Origin: JBGRQA01 sp041725895
GTDB lineage: Bacteria > Bacteroidota > Bacteroidia > Bacteroidales > Marinifilaceae
Direction: 5' to 3'
DNA: 64,000 nt
Assembly: GCA_041725895.1 (NCBI GenBank)
Contig: JBGRQA010000010.1
Span: 1-64,000 of the forward strand
Positions 1-8,639 of the stretch are shown one piece after another (within the stretch, counting starts at the first letter, position 1; every line of letters starts with the position of its first letter). The notes under the pieces are model-generated. The model saw only the letters and a program-made list of their open reading frames with translations. It ran no database searches and was not told the DNA's origin. The position numbers were made by a program, and so were the translations under genes.

Positions 1-50
1 GGCTTTTAGAAATTGAGTCTGAAAAATAAAGTTATAAACAAGTAAACCAA

Positions 51-73
51 CCGTGACACAGAATATTGAACAT
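51..73. repeat. 23-bp dispersed direct repeat, copy 1
   Basis: These 23 bases (core GTGACACAGAATATTGAACA) recur without mismatch at 26390-26412, where they abut a broken antitoxin gene. Flanks of the two copies differ. The sequence resembles the end of an insertion sequence, but no transposase lies nearby, so it may be a solo end or a remnant. The identity between copies is seen directly; the IS interpretation is an inference. Confidence 0.6.
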
Positions 74-117
74 ACCCCTTTGTCCTAAATCCGCACCCCC
101 CCCATAGTAAACAGCAT

Positions 118-144
118 AAAAAAAGGAGTGGAAAACCACTCCTT
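118..144 (-). terminator. Rho-independent terminator after the M49 peptidase gene
   Basis: On the minus strand a 9-bp stem (AAGGAGTGG / CCACTCCTT, loop TTTT) is followed by a run of seven T. It lies just beyond the stop codon at 168 and should end the three-gene transcript that starts at the aminotransferase gene. Confidence 0.9.
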
Positions 145-167
145 CCTTCAATATTTTACAATTGTGA

Positions 168-2159
168 TCAATTGATGTTGGGCAAAAAGGAGTACTTCTC
201 GCCATACTCCAGCATTTGCTCTGTGAAATCCATGGGATAGGAAACTTTCACATCTACAATTTCTCCATCCTCCACCACAGGCTCATAATCCGGATTGATA
301 AAACCAGCGTAAGCTGCAATTTTAAGCTTCTCGAAACGCTCCTTCACTTCCTTATGCAACTCGGAATCAACTTTCACTCCATACTCCTCAACCAATTGCT
401 TGCCAGCTTCAAAGTCTCCTTCCGACTTGATACGCTGAACCTCTGCCAACAACTCTCCGAACATATCACGAAGTAGCTCATAATCTTTCACCACAAAGTA
501 GGTTTTGCCATCCTTAGAAAGCTTTTCAACAACCTTACGCTCTGCATCTTTTTCGTACACCCACCTGGCAATCAACTGACGATTACGCATATGAGATTCT
601 TCAATATCTTTCCCCAACTCTATTCGAGTCAATTGGGTCATAAGTCCATTGCGAATGTACCCATCGTATTCTGCTTTCGCAACCTCCAGACTTGGCATTA
701 GTCCTACTTCTACCATTCGCGGATCCATAATATAATACAGGGCGAAAAGATCGGCACGCGCTTCCTCCAGAGTTGAATGATAGTTTTTCAAAGCATCCAT
801 TCCCACTCCTGGCAACAATTGACCGGAACCATGACCAAGACATTCGTGCAAATCAGTATGCAGACTTCCCCCAAGGTAACCATGGTCTTTTGCTCTCTTC
901 ACCTCTTCCTCGCTATAGGCGAACTCCTCTACCATTCCACTCTTAAGTGAGGACTGATAGTAAGCAAAGGTAATGTTATCGATAGTTACGGATTTACTCC
1001 CGTGCTCCTTACGAATCCATTCGGCATTGGGTAGGTTAATTCCAATTGGAGTGGCAGGATGACAATCACCTCCCAACATAGCAACTGTAATCACCTTGGC
1101 ACTGACACCTTTTACCTCTTTCTTTTTGAATCGATCATCCACAGGAGAATGATCCTCGAACCACTGGGCATTGGCCGAAATGATTTCTGTTCGCCGGGTA
1201 GCTTCAATATCTTTGAAATTGACAACCGACTCCCAACTGGCTTTGGTAGCCAAAGGATCCCCATACACCTCAATAAATCCGTTTACAACGTCCACCCTGG
1301 ATTGCAAATCTTCTACCCAAAGAATAGAATACTCATCAAAAGTTTTTAGGTCTCCGGTTTTGTAAAATTCAATCAGCTTTATCAGAGAATCCTTCTGCTT
1401 CTCCGTCTCAGCAACTTCTACTGCTTTCTCCAGCCAAACCAAAATATTTTCGATAGCAGGCGAGTACATTCCACCCAACTTCCACACCTTCTCAGAAATC
1501 TCCCCATTCTCCTTTACCAACTTGGAATTCAATCCAACGGAAAGCGGACGTTCGGGATCTCCCTTATCTATCCCGGAATAAAAACCTTCTACTTCCTTCT
1601 GAGTTAAACCTTCGTAGTAATTGTTGGCAGAGGTAGCGATCAGATCTTTATCTGCATCCAACACCACTCTTTTGGCTGCAAAACCAGGATCAAAAATTAC
1701 CGGCACCAATTTATTCAGAAGGCTCATAACATCCTCCCCTTCCTCCAAGGGTAATAATTCGTAGTTGCAATCAGCCAGTAGCTTCCCAAAAAATCCTTCG
1801 GAAAACTCCGGAAGAAATTTATCCATGGAGTAATGATGGTGAATTCCATTGGAGAACCACACTCTCTTGGTGTAAACCAGGAACTGCTTGAATTCCTCCT
1901 CTTCCCGGTCCCCATCGTAACTTTTCACAATAGCTTCAAGGGTACGACGAAGCAGTAGGTTGAACTTATTGTTCTGGTCCCATAGAATATCTCTCCCACA
2001 ACGGGCAGCCTCACTTAGAAAATAAATTAGTTTTTTTTGTTTCAGAGTCAATTCCTCAAAACCGGGAACCTGGTATCGAAGAATTTTAACATCAGCAAAC
2101 TGCTCGGTTTGAAATACAAAATCCTTTTCTACCTTCTGATTCAATTTATCTTGTGTCAT
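168..2159 (-). CDS. Peptidase family M49 (dipeptidyl-peptidase III-like) metallopeptidase
   Basis: A 663-residue zinc peptidase of the DPP III family, which removes dipeptides from the N-terminus of oligopeptides. The family zinc motif HExxGH is present as HECLGH at residues 438-443, and the second family motif (EExRAD/E) appears as EEARAD at 465-470, supplying the third ligand. Length matches the roughly 670-residue Bacteroides DPP III enzymes. No signal peptide is visible, so a cytoplasmic location is likely. It begins 13 bases after the stop of the upstream secreted protein and is the last gene of a probable three-gene operon ended by the terminator at 118-144. Active-site motifs look intact; the exact substrate is not shown by the sequence. 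Confidence 0.92.
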   Translation of the reverse strand: MTQDKLNQKVEKDFVFQTEQFADVKILRYQVPGFEELTLKQKKLIYFLSEAARCGRDILWDQNNKFNLLLRRTLEAIVKSYDGDREEEEFKQFLVYTKRVWFSNGIHHHYSMDKFLPEFSEGFFGKLLADCNYELLPLEEGEDVMSLLNKLVPVIFDPGFAAKRVVLDADKDLIATSANNYYEGLTQKEVEGFYSGIDKGDPERPLSVGLNSKLVKENGEISEKVWKLGGMYSPAIENILVWLEKAVEVAETEKQKDSLIKLIEFYKTGDLKTFDEYSILWVEDLQSRVDVVNGFIEVYGDPLATKASWESVVNFKDIEATRRTEIISANAQWFEDHSPVDDRFKKKEVKGVSAKVITVAMLGGDCHPATPIGINLPNAEWIRKEHGSKSVTIDNITFAYYQSSLKSGMVEEFAYSEEEVKRAKDHGYLGGSLHTDLHECLGHGSGQLLPGVGMDALKNYHSTLEEARADLFALYYIMDPRMVEVGLMPSLEVAKAEYDGYIRNGLMTQLTRIELGKDIEESHMRNRQLIARWVYEKDAERKVVEKLSKDGKTYFVVKDYELLRDMFGELLAEVQRIKSEGDFEAGKQLVEEYGVKVDSELHKEVKERFEKLKIAAYAGFINPDYEPVVEDGEIVDVKVSYPMDFTEQMLEYGEKYSFLPNIN

Positions 2160-2172
2160 AACATCTGTTGCT

Positions 2173-3045
2173 TTATTTCTTTTTTATTTCTGCATTCCTG
2201 GCATCCACATTTTCAATCAATTTCCAAATCCCTTTTTCGAGAATAAGGGCATCTTGAGAAAAATCCGGCCCGTAGTATTCAAATTGCCCCCTATATCTTG
2301 GTGAGGAGGGCGACAAATGATCAAACACCACTCGTTTTTCTCTTTCACTATAGCGAAGCGTCATTCGAGCCTGCTTTGCATACTCAAACACAACGCGATG
2401 AAGTCGCTTCCCATGCCACTGAATTAATGGACCGCCAAATTGCACCATCCCTTTTTTGTTGATATGTAAAACCTCAATCACCTTTCTGGTCGTGCTATGA
2501 TCATTTCCATCCCACCCCAACAGCAAATAGTAATTAGCCCCTTTAGACTTAAAGGGTACAATCTGATAATAGAGGGCACCTAACCATGATCTGGAACGGG
2601 ATAGATGAGTTACATCCCCTTTGTACTTCCCATTCCCATCCAACAATTCAAAAATTTCAACCTTGTTCTTTCCCTTCTTTCGCTGCAAAAAACCGAAATA
2701 TTGATTCGTACCATCCTCCCGAACAAAATTCCAATTGTACAATCGAAGATTTCCATCAGGAGAGGCAATTTTACCCATTCTCCGAAGTTCATCAAAAGAA
2801 TAGTAAAAAGAGGAATCATTAGACAATACTTTCCTCATCCCCTGGCAAACCTTTTCATTCAAATGGAATCGGAGAGAATCAGTAGAAGCCTGACCCAAAT
2901 TTTCAAACAAATTTTTCAGCTCCAATTCCTGGGCATAAATTGATTTCTGGGCAAAACCAGCATTCTCAACTCCTATGAACAGCAAGAAGAAACATAAAAC
3001 CTTTGAAAGAATTTTAATCTCAAAATGTAAGGTAAAGAAATGCAT
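2173..3045 (-). CDS. Secreted protein of unknown function
   Basis: About 290 residues with an N-terminal hydrophobic signal segment (around residues 10-32, ending near AGFAQ) followed by a soluble, mixed alpha/beta region containing many Trp, Tyr and charged residues. I do not recognise a named domain; proteins like this are common as unannotated exported proteins in Bacteroidota. The ATG at 3045 is preferred because the longer reading begins with TTG at 3051. It sits 15 bases after the aminotransferase stop and 13 bases before the M49 start, so the three genes are probably co-transcribed. No catalytic motif was found. Confidence 0.75.
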   Translation of the reverse strand: MHFFTLHFEIKILSKVLCFFLLFIGVENAGFAQKSIYAQELELKNLFENLGQASTDSLRFHLNEKVCQGMRKVLSNDSSFYYSFDELRRMGKIASPDGNLRLYNWNFVREDGTNQYFGFLQRKKGKNKVEIFELLDGNGKYKGDVTHLSRSRSWLGALYYQIVPFKSKGANYYLLLGWDGNDHSTTRKVIEVLHINKKGMVQFGGPLIQWHGKRLHRVVFEYAKQARMTLRYSEREKRVVFDHLSPSSPRYRGQFEYYGPDFSQDALILEKGIWKLIENVDARNAEIKKK

Positions 3046-3060
3046 CAACAATTCGTTTTT

Positions 3061-4257
3061 TTATTGCATAAGTGCCATATCCATTGCCTTCTTCAAGAGA
3101 TCACAAGCCTCCCTTATTTCCTCATCAGAAATAACCAACGGAGGAGCAATCCTAAAGGCTCCCTCATAGTAAAGGAAAGGATCCATAAGAACCCCCAATT
3201 CAATAGCATTCTTCATAATCTCCAACATTAGCTCCTGACTACCAACTTCAACAGCTGTAAAAAGTCCCAGATTACGAAATCCCTTCACTGCAGGATGATC
3301 TCCCAGCAAAGACATAAACAGATCCCCCTTACGCTGAACATCATCAATAATATTCTCCTCCATCAAAACTTCCAACGAAGCACATGCAGCTGCACAACAA
3401 ACCGGATGACCTCCAAAAGTTGTGATATGCCCAAGCATTGGATTGGTCTTTAAAGTATCCATGATTTCCTTAGAAGAGATAAATGCACCCACGGGCATTC
3501 CTCCCCCCATGGCCTTGGCCAGAGTCAGAATATCAGGCACAACATCATAGTGTTCAAAGGCAAAAAACTTACCTGTACGGCCAAACCCCATCTGCACTTC
3601 ATCAAATACCAAAAGGGCACCTACCTCGTCACAACGGTTCCGGAGTTTTTGAAGAAAATTATTCTCAGGCAGGATGAATCCCGCTTCAGCCTGAATTGGC
3701 TCTACCACAACACAGGCGGTACGATCGGTTATCTTTTGCAAATCGGCTTCGTTATTGAATTCTAACAAACGAGTATCTGGCAGCAAGGGGCGGAAAGCAT
3801 TCTTCATCTCCTCATCTCCTAAAATACTAAGAGCTCCATGAGTACTTCCGTGATAGGCATTTTTAAAAGAAATAATTTCACTCCGTCCAGTGAAGCGTTT
3901 GGCCAGTTTCATTGCCCCTTCATTGGCTTCACTCCCAGAGTTTACAAAATAAGTTGCACTCAATGAAGCAGGCAACAATTCTGCAATCATTTGGGCAAAT
4001 CGCACTTGAGGACTTTCAACAATCTCCCCATAAACCATTAAATGCATGTATTTATCAACCTGATCTTTCACCGCTTGCTTAACACGTGGATGCCCATGTC
4101 CCAAATTACTAACTGAAACTCCGGAAATCAGATCCAGGTACTTTTTACCTTCCGGACTATACATGTAAACTCCTTCAGCTCTTTCGATTTCAATAGCCAA
4201 TGGAAAATCGGAACACTGTCCAACATGTTGCAAAAAAAGTTGTCGATTCGTAAGCAT
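3061..4257 (-). CDS. Class III PLP-dependent aminotransferase
   Basis: About 398 residues of the acetylornithine/ornithine aminotransferase superfamily. Visible family features are NSGSEANEGAMKLAKR (cofactor phosphate binding), the FDEVQMGFGRTGKFFAFE segment holding the Asp that contacts the pyridine nitrogen, and LAKAMGGGMPVGAF with the Schiff-base lysine. A longer reading from 4299 adds 14 hydrophobic/basic residues not typical of the family, so the ATG at 4257 (MLTNRQLF) is chosen. Substrate cannot be told from sequence; no arginine or lysine pathway genes are adjacent. Probably the first gene of the operon with the two genes downstream. Confidence 0.9.
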   Translation of the reverse strand: MLTNRQLFLQHVGQCSDFPLAIEIERAEGVYMYSPEGKKYLDLISGVSVSNLGHGHPRVKQAVKDQVDKYMHLMVYGEIVESPQVRFAQMIAELLPASLSATYFVNSGSEANEGAMKLAKRFTGRSEIISFKNAYHGSTHGALSILGDEEMKNAFRPLLPDTRLLEFNNEADLQKITDRTACVVVEPIQAEAGFILPENNFLQKLRNRCDEVGALLVFDEVQMGFGRTGKFFAFEHYDVVPDILTLAKAMGGGMPVGAFISSKEIMDTLKTNPMLGHITTFGGHPVCCAAACASLEVLMEENIIDDVQRKGDLFMSLLGDHPAVKGFRNLGLFTAVEVGSQELMLEIMKNAIELGVLMDPFLYYEGAFRIAPPLVISDEEIREACDLLKKAMDMALMQ

Positions 4258-4403
4258 ATTATGATTATTTCTAGTATGTATATAAAAAAATATTTTCAAC
4301 CCCTCAAAGATGGATTGAAAATAATTTTTGTAATTCTACCACGAGTAAAAAACTCTTTACAGACAATTAAACCCGCGATGTGTTCATTTATTCCCGCAAC
4401 CCT

Positions 4404-5111
4404 CTATCGGGTCATCAAATTAATGTCACCCATCAATTTGTCACGATAAGATTTTCCAATTGGTATCGATTTAGGACCTCCATCGGTATTAATTACCACC
4501 GAATTATCCTCAATTAATTCAATCTTACTCAGATTCACAATATAGGATCGGTGAATTCGTGAAAAACGAGCGGCAGGCATCTTCTCTTCGATGGCCTTCA
4601 TGGTAAAATGAATGGTATACTTCTCCTGAAAAGTATTAACAACCACATAATTCTCAAGAGCTTCAATCCAGAGGATATCCTCGTAATGCAAACGAATAAG
4701 AGAGGAATTGCTCTTGATAAAAATTTCGTTCTTCTCCTGCATAAAGCTTTCGCTACTCTTGTACCGCTTATTAGCTTTACTTACCGCTTTAAAAAAGCGA
4801 CTGTAGCTAATGGGCTTCAAAAGATAATCGGTTACATCATATTCAAAAGCTTCCAGAGCGTATTGCTCCTTCGAGGAAATAATTATAATCTGTGGATTGG
4901 AATGCAAATTATTTAAAAACTCCATCCCAGTCATTTCCGGCATTTCAACATCCAAAAAAATCAGGTCGATCGGCTCCTTCTTTTTCAGGTAATTTATTGC
5001 ATCCACTGCACTGGAATAGGAATGAGACAGGGTTAGAAAGTCTGTCCTATCAATATAACTCTCCACTACTTTTCTGGAAAGTTTATCGTCATCAATGATC
5101 ACACAATTCAT
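4404..5111 (-). CDS. LytTR-family response regulator
   Basis: A 235-residue two-component regulator. The N-terminal receiver domain (about 1-120) has the acidic pocket (IIDDD at 5-9), the phospho-acceptor Asp54 in LIFLDVEMP and the conserved Lys99 in DYLLKP. The C-terminal LytTR DNA-binding domain (about 135-235) shows the FSRIHRSYIVN signature. LytTR regulators usually pair with a 5TM or 7TM histidine kinase encoded beside them; none is present here, so this is an orphan regulator. It stands alone, with 292 bases to the start-side and 146 to the stop-side neighbours. Confidence 0.93.
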   Translation of the reverse strand: MNCVIIDDDKLSRKVVESYIDRTDFLTLSHSYSSAVDAINYLKKKEPIDLIFLDVEMPEMTGMEFLNNLHSNPQIIIISSKEQYALEAFEYDVTDYLLKPISYSRFFKAVSKANKRYKSSESFMQEKNEIFIKSNSSLIRLHYEDILWIEALENYVVVNTFQEKYTIHFTMKAIEEKMPAARFSRIHRSYIVNLSKIELIEDNSVVINTDGGPKSIPIGKSYRDKLMGDINLMTR

Positions 5112-5317
5112 ATATCAACATTTAGTTCAGATATTCAATTTAGGGAATTCTAAGGTATTTATCAACACAATATCTATCTTCATCAAAAATAACAATCTTT
5201 TTACCAAAATAGAAAAAAAATCACAAAATATTGGTCATAAATAATAATCAAAACAACAATTAATTTAACTAAAAACAAAGGAATCCCCTCAGTAACATAA
5301 GTTAAATATCACATCAG

Positions 5318-6004
5318 CTAGTATCCGATTTTTTTCAGATATTGCTGCACCATAGCCTCCCCATTACGTGCAGATTTCTTCAACCACTCCAACTTCAGAT
5401 CCAAATACTCTTCTCTGCCCAGATGCCAATCAACATCGGACTTCCGAAGCTCATTTGCAAGATGGCTCAAAATTAGAGCAGCAGAAACAGAAATATTAAA
5501 ACTCTCCGTAAAACCATACATTGGTATCTTAACAAATTCGTCGGCATTTTGCAATACGGTTTCAGAAATACCAGTCAATTCAGTTCCAAAAACAAAGGCA
5601 GCCTTCCCTTTGGAAAGATCAAAATCGGGAAGTAAAGTATCATTTGTATGAGGTGTTGTTGCCACAATCCTATAGCCTTCAGCCTTCAGCTTCTGAATGG
5701 CATTCAAAGAATTGTTCTCCTCCTGATTGTAACGGTACAAATCAACCCATTTGGATGCCCCCATTACCACCTTGGGATTAAGCGTATATTTGTTTGTGTT
5801 TTCAATTACATGAAGGTCTTGAACCCCAAAACAGTCACACGATCGAATAACCGCACTAGCATTCTGCGGTTGAAAGATATCCTCCAACACAACGGTAACA
5901 TATTTGGTACGGTTCTTCAGATTTTTGTCAATTAACCCGATTCGCTTTTCTGTGACAAACCCCTCTAGATAAGCTATTAGCTTTTCCTTTAGTTCCAATT
6001 CCAT
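5318..6004 (-). CDS. trmH: TrmH-family (SpoU) tRNA/rRNA 2'-O-methyltransferase
   Basis: A 228-residue SPOUT methyltransferase. All three SpoU motifs are visible: motif 1 with Asn and Arg (NASAVIRSCDCFG, about residues 42-54), motif 2 (FVFGTELTGIS) and motif 3 (IPMYGFTESFNISVSAA). The C-terminal helix rich in Lys and Trp matches TrmH rather than RlmB or TrmL, so Gm18 methylation of tRNA is the likely reaction, though target choice is an inference. It lies downstream of HU but is separated from it by a terminator at 6023-6055, so it is probably transcribed independently. Confidence 0.88.
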   Translation of the reverse strand: MELELKEKLIAYLEGFVTEKRIGLIDKNLKNRTKYVTVVLEDIFQPQNASAVIRSCDCFGVQDLHVIENTNKYTLNPKVVMGASKWVDLYRYNQEENNSLNAIQKLKAEGYRIVATTPHTNDTLLPDFDLSKGKAAFVFGTELTGISETVLQNADEFVKIPMYGFTESFNISVSAALILSHLANELRKSDVDWHLGREEYLDLKLEWLKKSARNGEAMVQQYLKKIGY

Positions 6005-6022
6005 TTTACTTCACTTATATAT

Positions 6023-6055
6023 AAAAAGAAAAGGGAGTATGTTGAACACCCCCTT
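6023..6055 (-). terminator. Terminator after HU
   Basis: Minus-strand stem AAGGGGGT / ACTCCCTT (8 pairs including one G-U, loop of nine) followed by CTTTTCTTTTT-type sequence. It lies between the HU stop (6080) and the methyltransferase start (6004). Confidence 0.8.
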
Positions 6056-6079
6056 CTATACTTTATAGACAAACTAATG

Positions 6080-6352
6080 TTATTGCACAGAGTCCGCTAA
6101 TTCAGAACCAGCCTTAAATTTGATCACTTTCTTAGCTGGAATATTGATAGGCTTACCTGTTTGTGGATTTCTACCAGTTCTAGCATTACGCTTTGAAACA
6201 GAGAAAGAACCAAAACCTACCAATGCTACTCTGTCATCGCTTTTTAAAGCTTCAGTAGTAGTTTCGATAAAAGCATCCAATGCTTTTTTTGAATCAGCTT
6301 TAGTCAAACCAGCCTTGCTAGCAATCGCATCAATTAATTGAGCTTTGTTCAT
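6080..6352 (-). CDS. HU-family DNA-binding protein
   Basis: A 90-residue histone-like nucleoid protein. It starts MNKAQLIDAIA, carries the helical dimerisation half, the GFGSFSV turn, and the DNA-binding arm with the family signature RNARTGRNPQTG and the IPAKKVIKFKAG segment. HU dimers bend DNA and organise the nucleoid. It has its own promoter with a perfect Bacteroidota consensus (6403-6433) and its own terminator, consistent with a highly expressed monocistronic gene. Confidence 0.98.
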   Translation of the reverse strand: MNKAQLIDAIASKAGLTKADSKKALDAFIETTTEALKSDDRVALVGFGSFSVSKRNARTGRNPQTGKPINIPAKKVIKFKAGSELADSVQ

Positions 6353-6402
6353 AATTTATAAATTTTAGGGTTAAAAAAATATTTTTAAATCTGAATCATA
6401 TA

Positions 6403-6433
6403 CAAATATAAAGGATTTCTGAAGTTTTGCAAA
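6403..6433 (-). promoter_or_regulatory. HU promoter, perfect Bacteroidota consensus
   Basis: Minus strand TTTG (6430-6433), 19-base spacer, TATATTTG (6403-6410). This matches the known TTTG-N19-TAnnTTTG consensus exactly. It lies about 50 bases upstream of the HU start codon. Confidence 0.85.
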
Positions 6434-6618
6434 TTTCCCTAATGAAAAAATAACATTTTGTGCAAAATCTAATGTTATAACATAATAATAACCTCATCCA
6501 ATCTGAAAACCTTATGTTATAATAGTTATACCAATTCTTATCAAATCATAAAGAAAATTACACCTTTTTTTTATTTAACTCAAAACTTTTTTCAAAAAAC
6601 CGACCGTTTCAATCATTT

Positions 6619-6650
6619 TTTGGAGAGATTGTATTTTTAATGTACCTTTG
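6619..6650 (+). promoter_or_regulatory. Plus-strand promoter with no downstream protein gene
   Basis: TTTG (6619-6622), 20-base spacer, TACCTTTG (6643-6650): a near-perfect Bacteroidota promoter reading away from HU. The next plus-strand gene is the tRNA at 7178, which has its own promoter. The transcript it would make is described in the next entry. Confidence 0.65.
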
Positions 6651-6656
6651 CATTTT

Positions 6657-6900
6657 TCAAAAAAGGATTAAAACAGAACTTCTTCAATCCTAAGAAAGAA
6701 CACGTTGTAAAACAATCCTTTCTTTTCGATATCGTAAATATCCATTTCTTCATCCGATTTGAATAATGCCCAAACGTTCACATTTAGCCGGGAAACCTCC
6801 TTGTTCCCCACTACCAAACATTATATCAAAATCTTTTTAATATCAAGAACAGCGATCTAATAACGACCAAATAATCCAATAAAGGAATCTTCAAGAAATA
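6657..6900 (+). ncRNA. Possible small non-coding RNA upstream of HU
   Basis: Directly downstream of the plus-strand promoter are two hairpins: AGGATT (6664-6669) with AATCCT (6686-6691), and AAGAAAG (6692-6698) with CTTTCTT (6718-6724) enclosing TTGT/ACAA around a three-base loop. No convincing coding frame follows; the only ATG frame from 6767 gives about 24 residues with no resemblance to known small proteins. The 3' end is not defined by a clear terminator. A 6S-like or other regulatory RNA is possible, but I cannot match it to a known family. The remainder of 6353-7108 shows nothing else I can support. Confidence 0.35.
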
Positions 6901-7108
6901 ATATTATGAAATCTAGTATTTCATCTTTTGGATTGATGTATAGCGTTGCAAACTAATTATAGCAAAAATCACCACAATTCTACATCCCTTTCCCTTTGCG
7001 CTTCACCTAAGACTAAACAGAAAAATATTTTTCAAAAAAAAATCAACATTTAAAATATTAACAACGAACGGCTTGCTTAAAAAGAGTGAAATATTTTCAA
7101 AAAAGGTT

Positions 7109-7138
7109 TTTGAAATCGATAATTTTATCCTACTTTTG
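7109..7138 (+). promoter_or_regulatory. tRNA-Ser promoter
   Basis: TTTG (7109-7112), 18-base spacer, TACTTTTG (7131-7138), ending 39 bases before the first base of the tRNA. It fits the Bacteroidota -33/-7 pattern. Confidence 0.75.
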
Positions 7139-7177
7139 CATCGCACAAGTCAAAAGAGACAGTGCTTTTGAGAGACT

Positions 7178-7265
<88 letters not shown>

Positions 7266-7270
7266 AAGAC

Positions 7271-7301
7271 AAAAGCAGCATTTTTTAATGCTGCTTTTTT
7301 T
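7271..7301 (+). terminator. Terminator after tRNA-Ser
   Basis: A 12-bp perfect stem (7271-7282 with 7287-7298, loop TTTT) runs into a T-tract. The rest of 7302-7481 shows no gene, only a short repeat of the palindrome GTTGCAAC near 7438 and 7450. Confidence 0.92.
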
Positions 7302-7481
7302 GTATCCCCCCTCTACAGCCCCTACCAAACAAGGGAAACAGACAACTACGGTTTGTTTTCATGAAAAATCAAAACGACTACACTTAAGGTGTTTTAAACA
7401 GAACAAAAAAGGAAAAATCACACTCCAGCAAATTCCGGTTGCAACATAGTTGCAACAAATTTTTCATCTCAATGCACTAAA

Positions 7482-7516
7482 AAACAAAAAACTGCTGCAA
7501 AAATGGCAGCAGTTTT
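7482..7516 (-). terminator. Terminator downstream of the DUF6266-like remnant
   Basis: A perfect 11-bp stem AAAACTGCTGC / GCAGCAGTTTT (7488-7498 with 7506-7516). On the minus strand it is followed by a T-rich tract, so it would end transcripts coming through 7538. It could also act on the plus strand. Confidence 0.8.
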
Positions 7517-7537
7517 AAGCAAAGATATTTTCAGATC

Positions 7538-8092
7538 CTAGGTCAAGGTAACCGATCCGTACTGATCGGTGGAGTACTGGCTGCCCTCATCGTCCCCAAA
7601 GAAGGCGTAGACCTGGATCTCACCCGGGGCCACCGGCAGGGTGACCTCCACGGTTTGATCGGAACGAATGGCCGAGGGATGCACCACCTGCACCTGATCC
7701 CCCTTGATGACCAGCAGATGCAGCTTGTCGTCCGCATGGCCGATGCCATTAGCGCTTTCATCGTTCCAGGAGAGCTCAATGCCGGAAACCACGTCCGTGT
7801 CGTCCTGAACGGAAAGCTCCGATGGCAATGGCAGGCTGCCCACGGAGGCATGGAACTCACTGTAGTTCACCAGCTGCCCCTCCGAATCGAAGGCGGGCAT
7901 GTTGGTCTTGACAAAAAGGTTGTAGCCGGTCATCTGACCCGAAGCCAGGTTCCAGACGGGACGGATCAGTGCGCCCATCAAAGAGGAGGCCAGGCCGGTG
8001 ATGGCCTTGAAGCGTTGGCGTTGCTGCTGCTGCTTCTCGCTGTTGGAGGTGTTGGGGCCGGGCAAGGACTTGAGGTAGTTGACGCCTTTACA
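7538..8092 (-). pseudogene. 5'-truncated DUF6266-like gene, GC-rich
   Basis: About 184 codons remain, beginning CKGVNYLKSLPG at 8092 and continuing through a helical region and a C-terminal beta-rich domain ending GSVTLT. This resembles the Bacteroidota DUF6266 family, phage-derived proteins of about 200-215 residues, with the usual N-terminal segment missing. No ATG exists: the only upstream initiator is a TTG at 8128 lying inside the preceding PepSY-like gene. Base composition is strikingly GC-rich compared with its neighbours and switches abruptly at about 8090. The PepSY-like gene's stop codon lies exactly at that junction. It is best read as a fragment of foreign DNA joined here by recombination. 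Family assignment is moderately sure; truncation is clear. Confidence 0.65.
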
Positions 8093-8639
8093 GGAAATAC
8101 AGTACAAGGGGAACCAGGATTCCGCCAATCATTAGCCAAACCCCACGTTTTCTAAACCCCATTCTTCCCTTCACCAAGAACAAACCTGATACAGCAAAAA
8201 AGACCAGACTAATTGCAAAGAAATTAGCTAACCAGGAAAAACGTTTCCCCTGATTGTAATGTATGGTGTTTATAAACTTCACCAATTTTTTCTCCTTAAA
8301 AACGGTTAGGTTAAGTAATCCTGTTTCAGGATAGTAATCTCCCAACCCTCCTTTCACATAAAGCCTTAAAATATTATTGTACGGAATGATGCGAGTTAGT
8401 TCGGGAGCCTGCGGAATCAAACTTTGCCAGCTACTTTTTAGTTCTTTAGCCGTAAGATTCGATTGAATATCACATTTAATTACATTTTCACTGTATGCCG
8501 GATCCTCACCTTCCTTTTTCATATTTAGATACAAACCGGAAACCGCATAAATACATGTTAACCCTACGAAGAAATACCCCAGGTCGCGATGAAGCGACCT
8601 GAGTGATATTCTCCATTTTATATTAATCCAAGATTTCAT
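8088..8639 (-). CDS. PepSY-associated membrane protein
   Basis: About 183 residues from the ATG at 8639 (MKSWINIKWR, the usual beginning of this family; an in-frame ATG at 8651 is less likely). The layout is a first membrane helix (LGYFFVGLTCIYAVSGLYL, about 20-38), a periplasmic PepSY-like region, then two C-terminal helices (FAISLVFFAVSGLFLVKG and VWLMIGGILVPLVLYFL). Such proteins often accompany TonB receptors in iron or siderophore uptake in Bacteroidota (for example XusC). It overlaps the lipoprotein gene upstream by 17 bases. Its stop codon is formed at the junction with the GC-rich remnant, so the last one or few residues may have been changed. Confidence 0.8.
   Translation of the reverse strand: MKSWINIKWRISLRSLHRDLGYFFVGLTCIYAVSGLYLNMKKEGEDPAYSENVIKCDIQSNLTAKELKSSWQSLIPQAPELTRIIPYNNILRLYVKGGLGDYYPETGLLNLTVFKEKKLVKFINTIHYNQGKRFSWLANFFAISLVFFAVSGLFLVKGRMGFRKRGVWLMIGGILVPLVLYFL

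Noticed and set aside
7655..8155. 166-residue plus-strand frame in the GC-rich island
   Set aside because: It is the antisense of the DUF6266-like remnant; GC-rich DNA has few stop codons.
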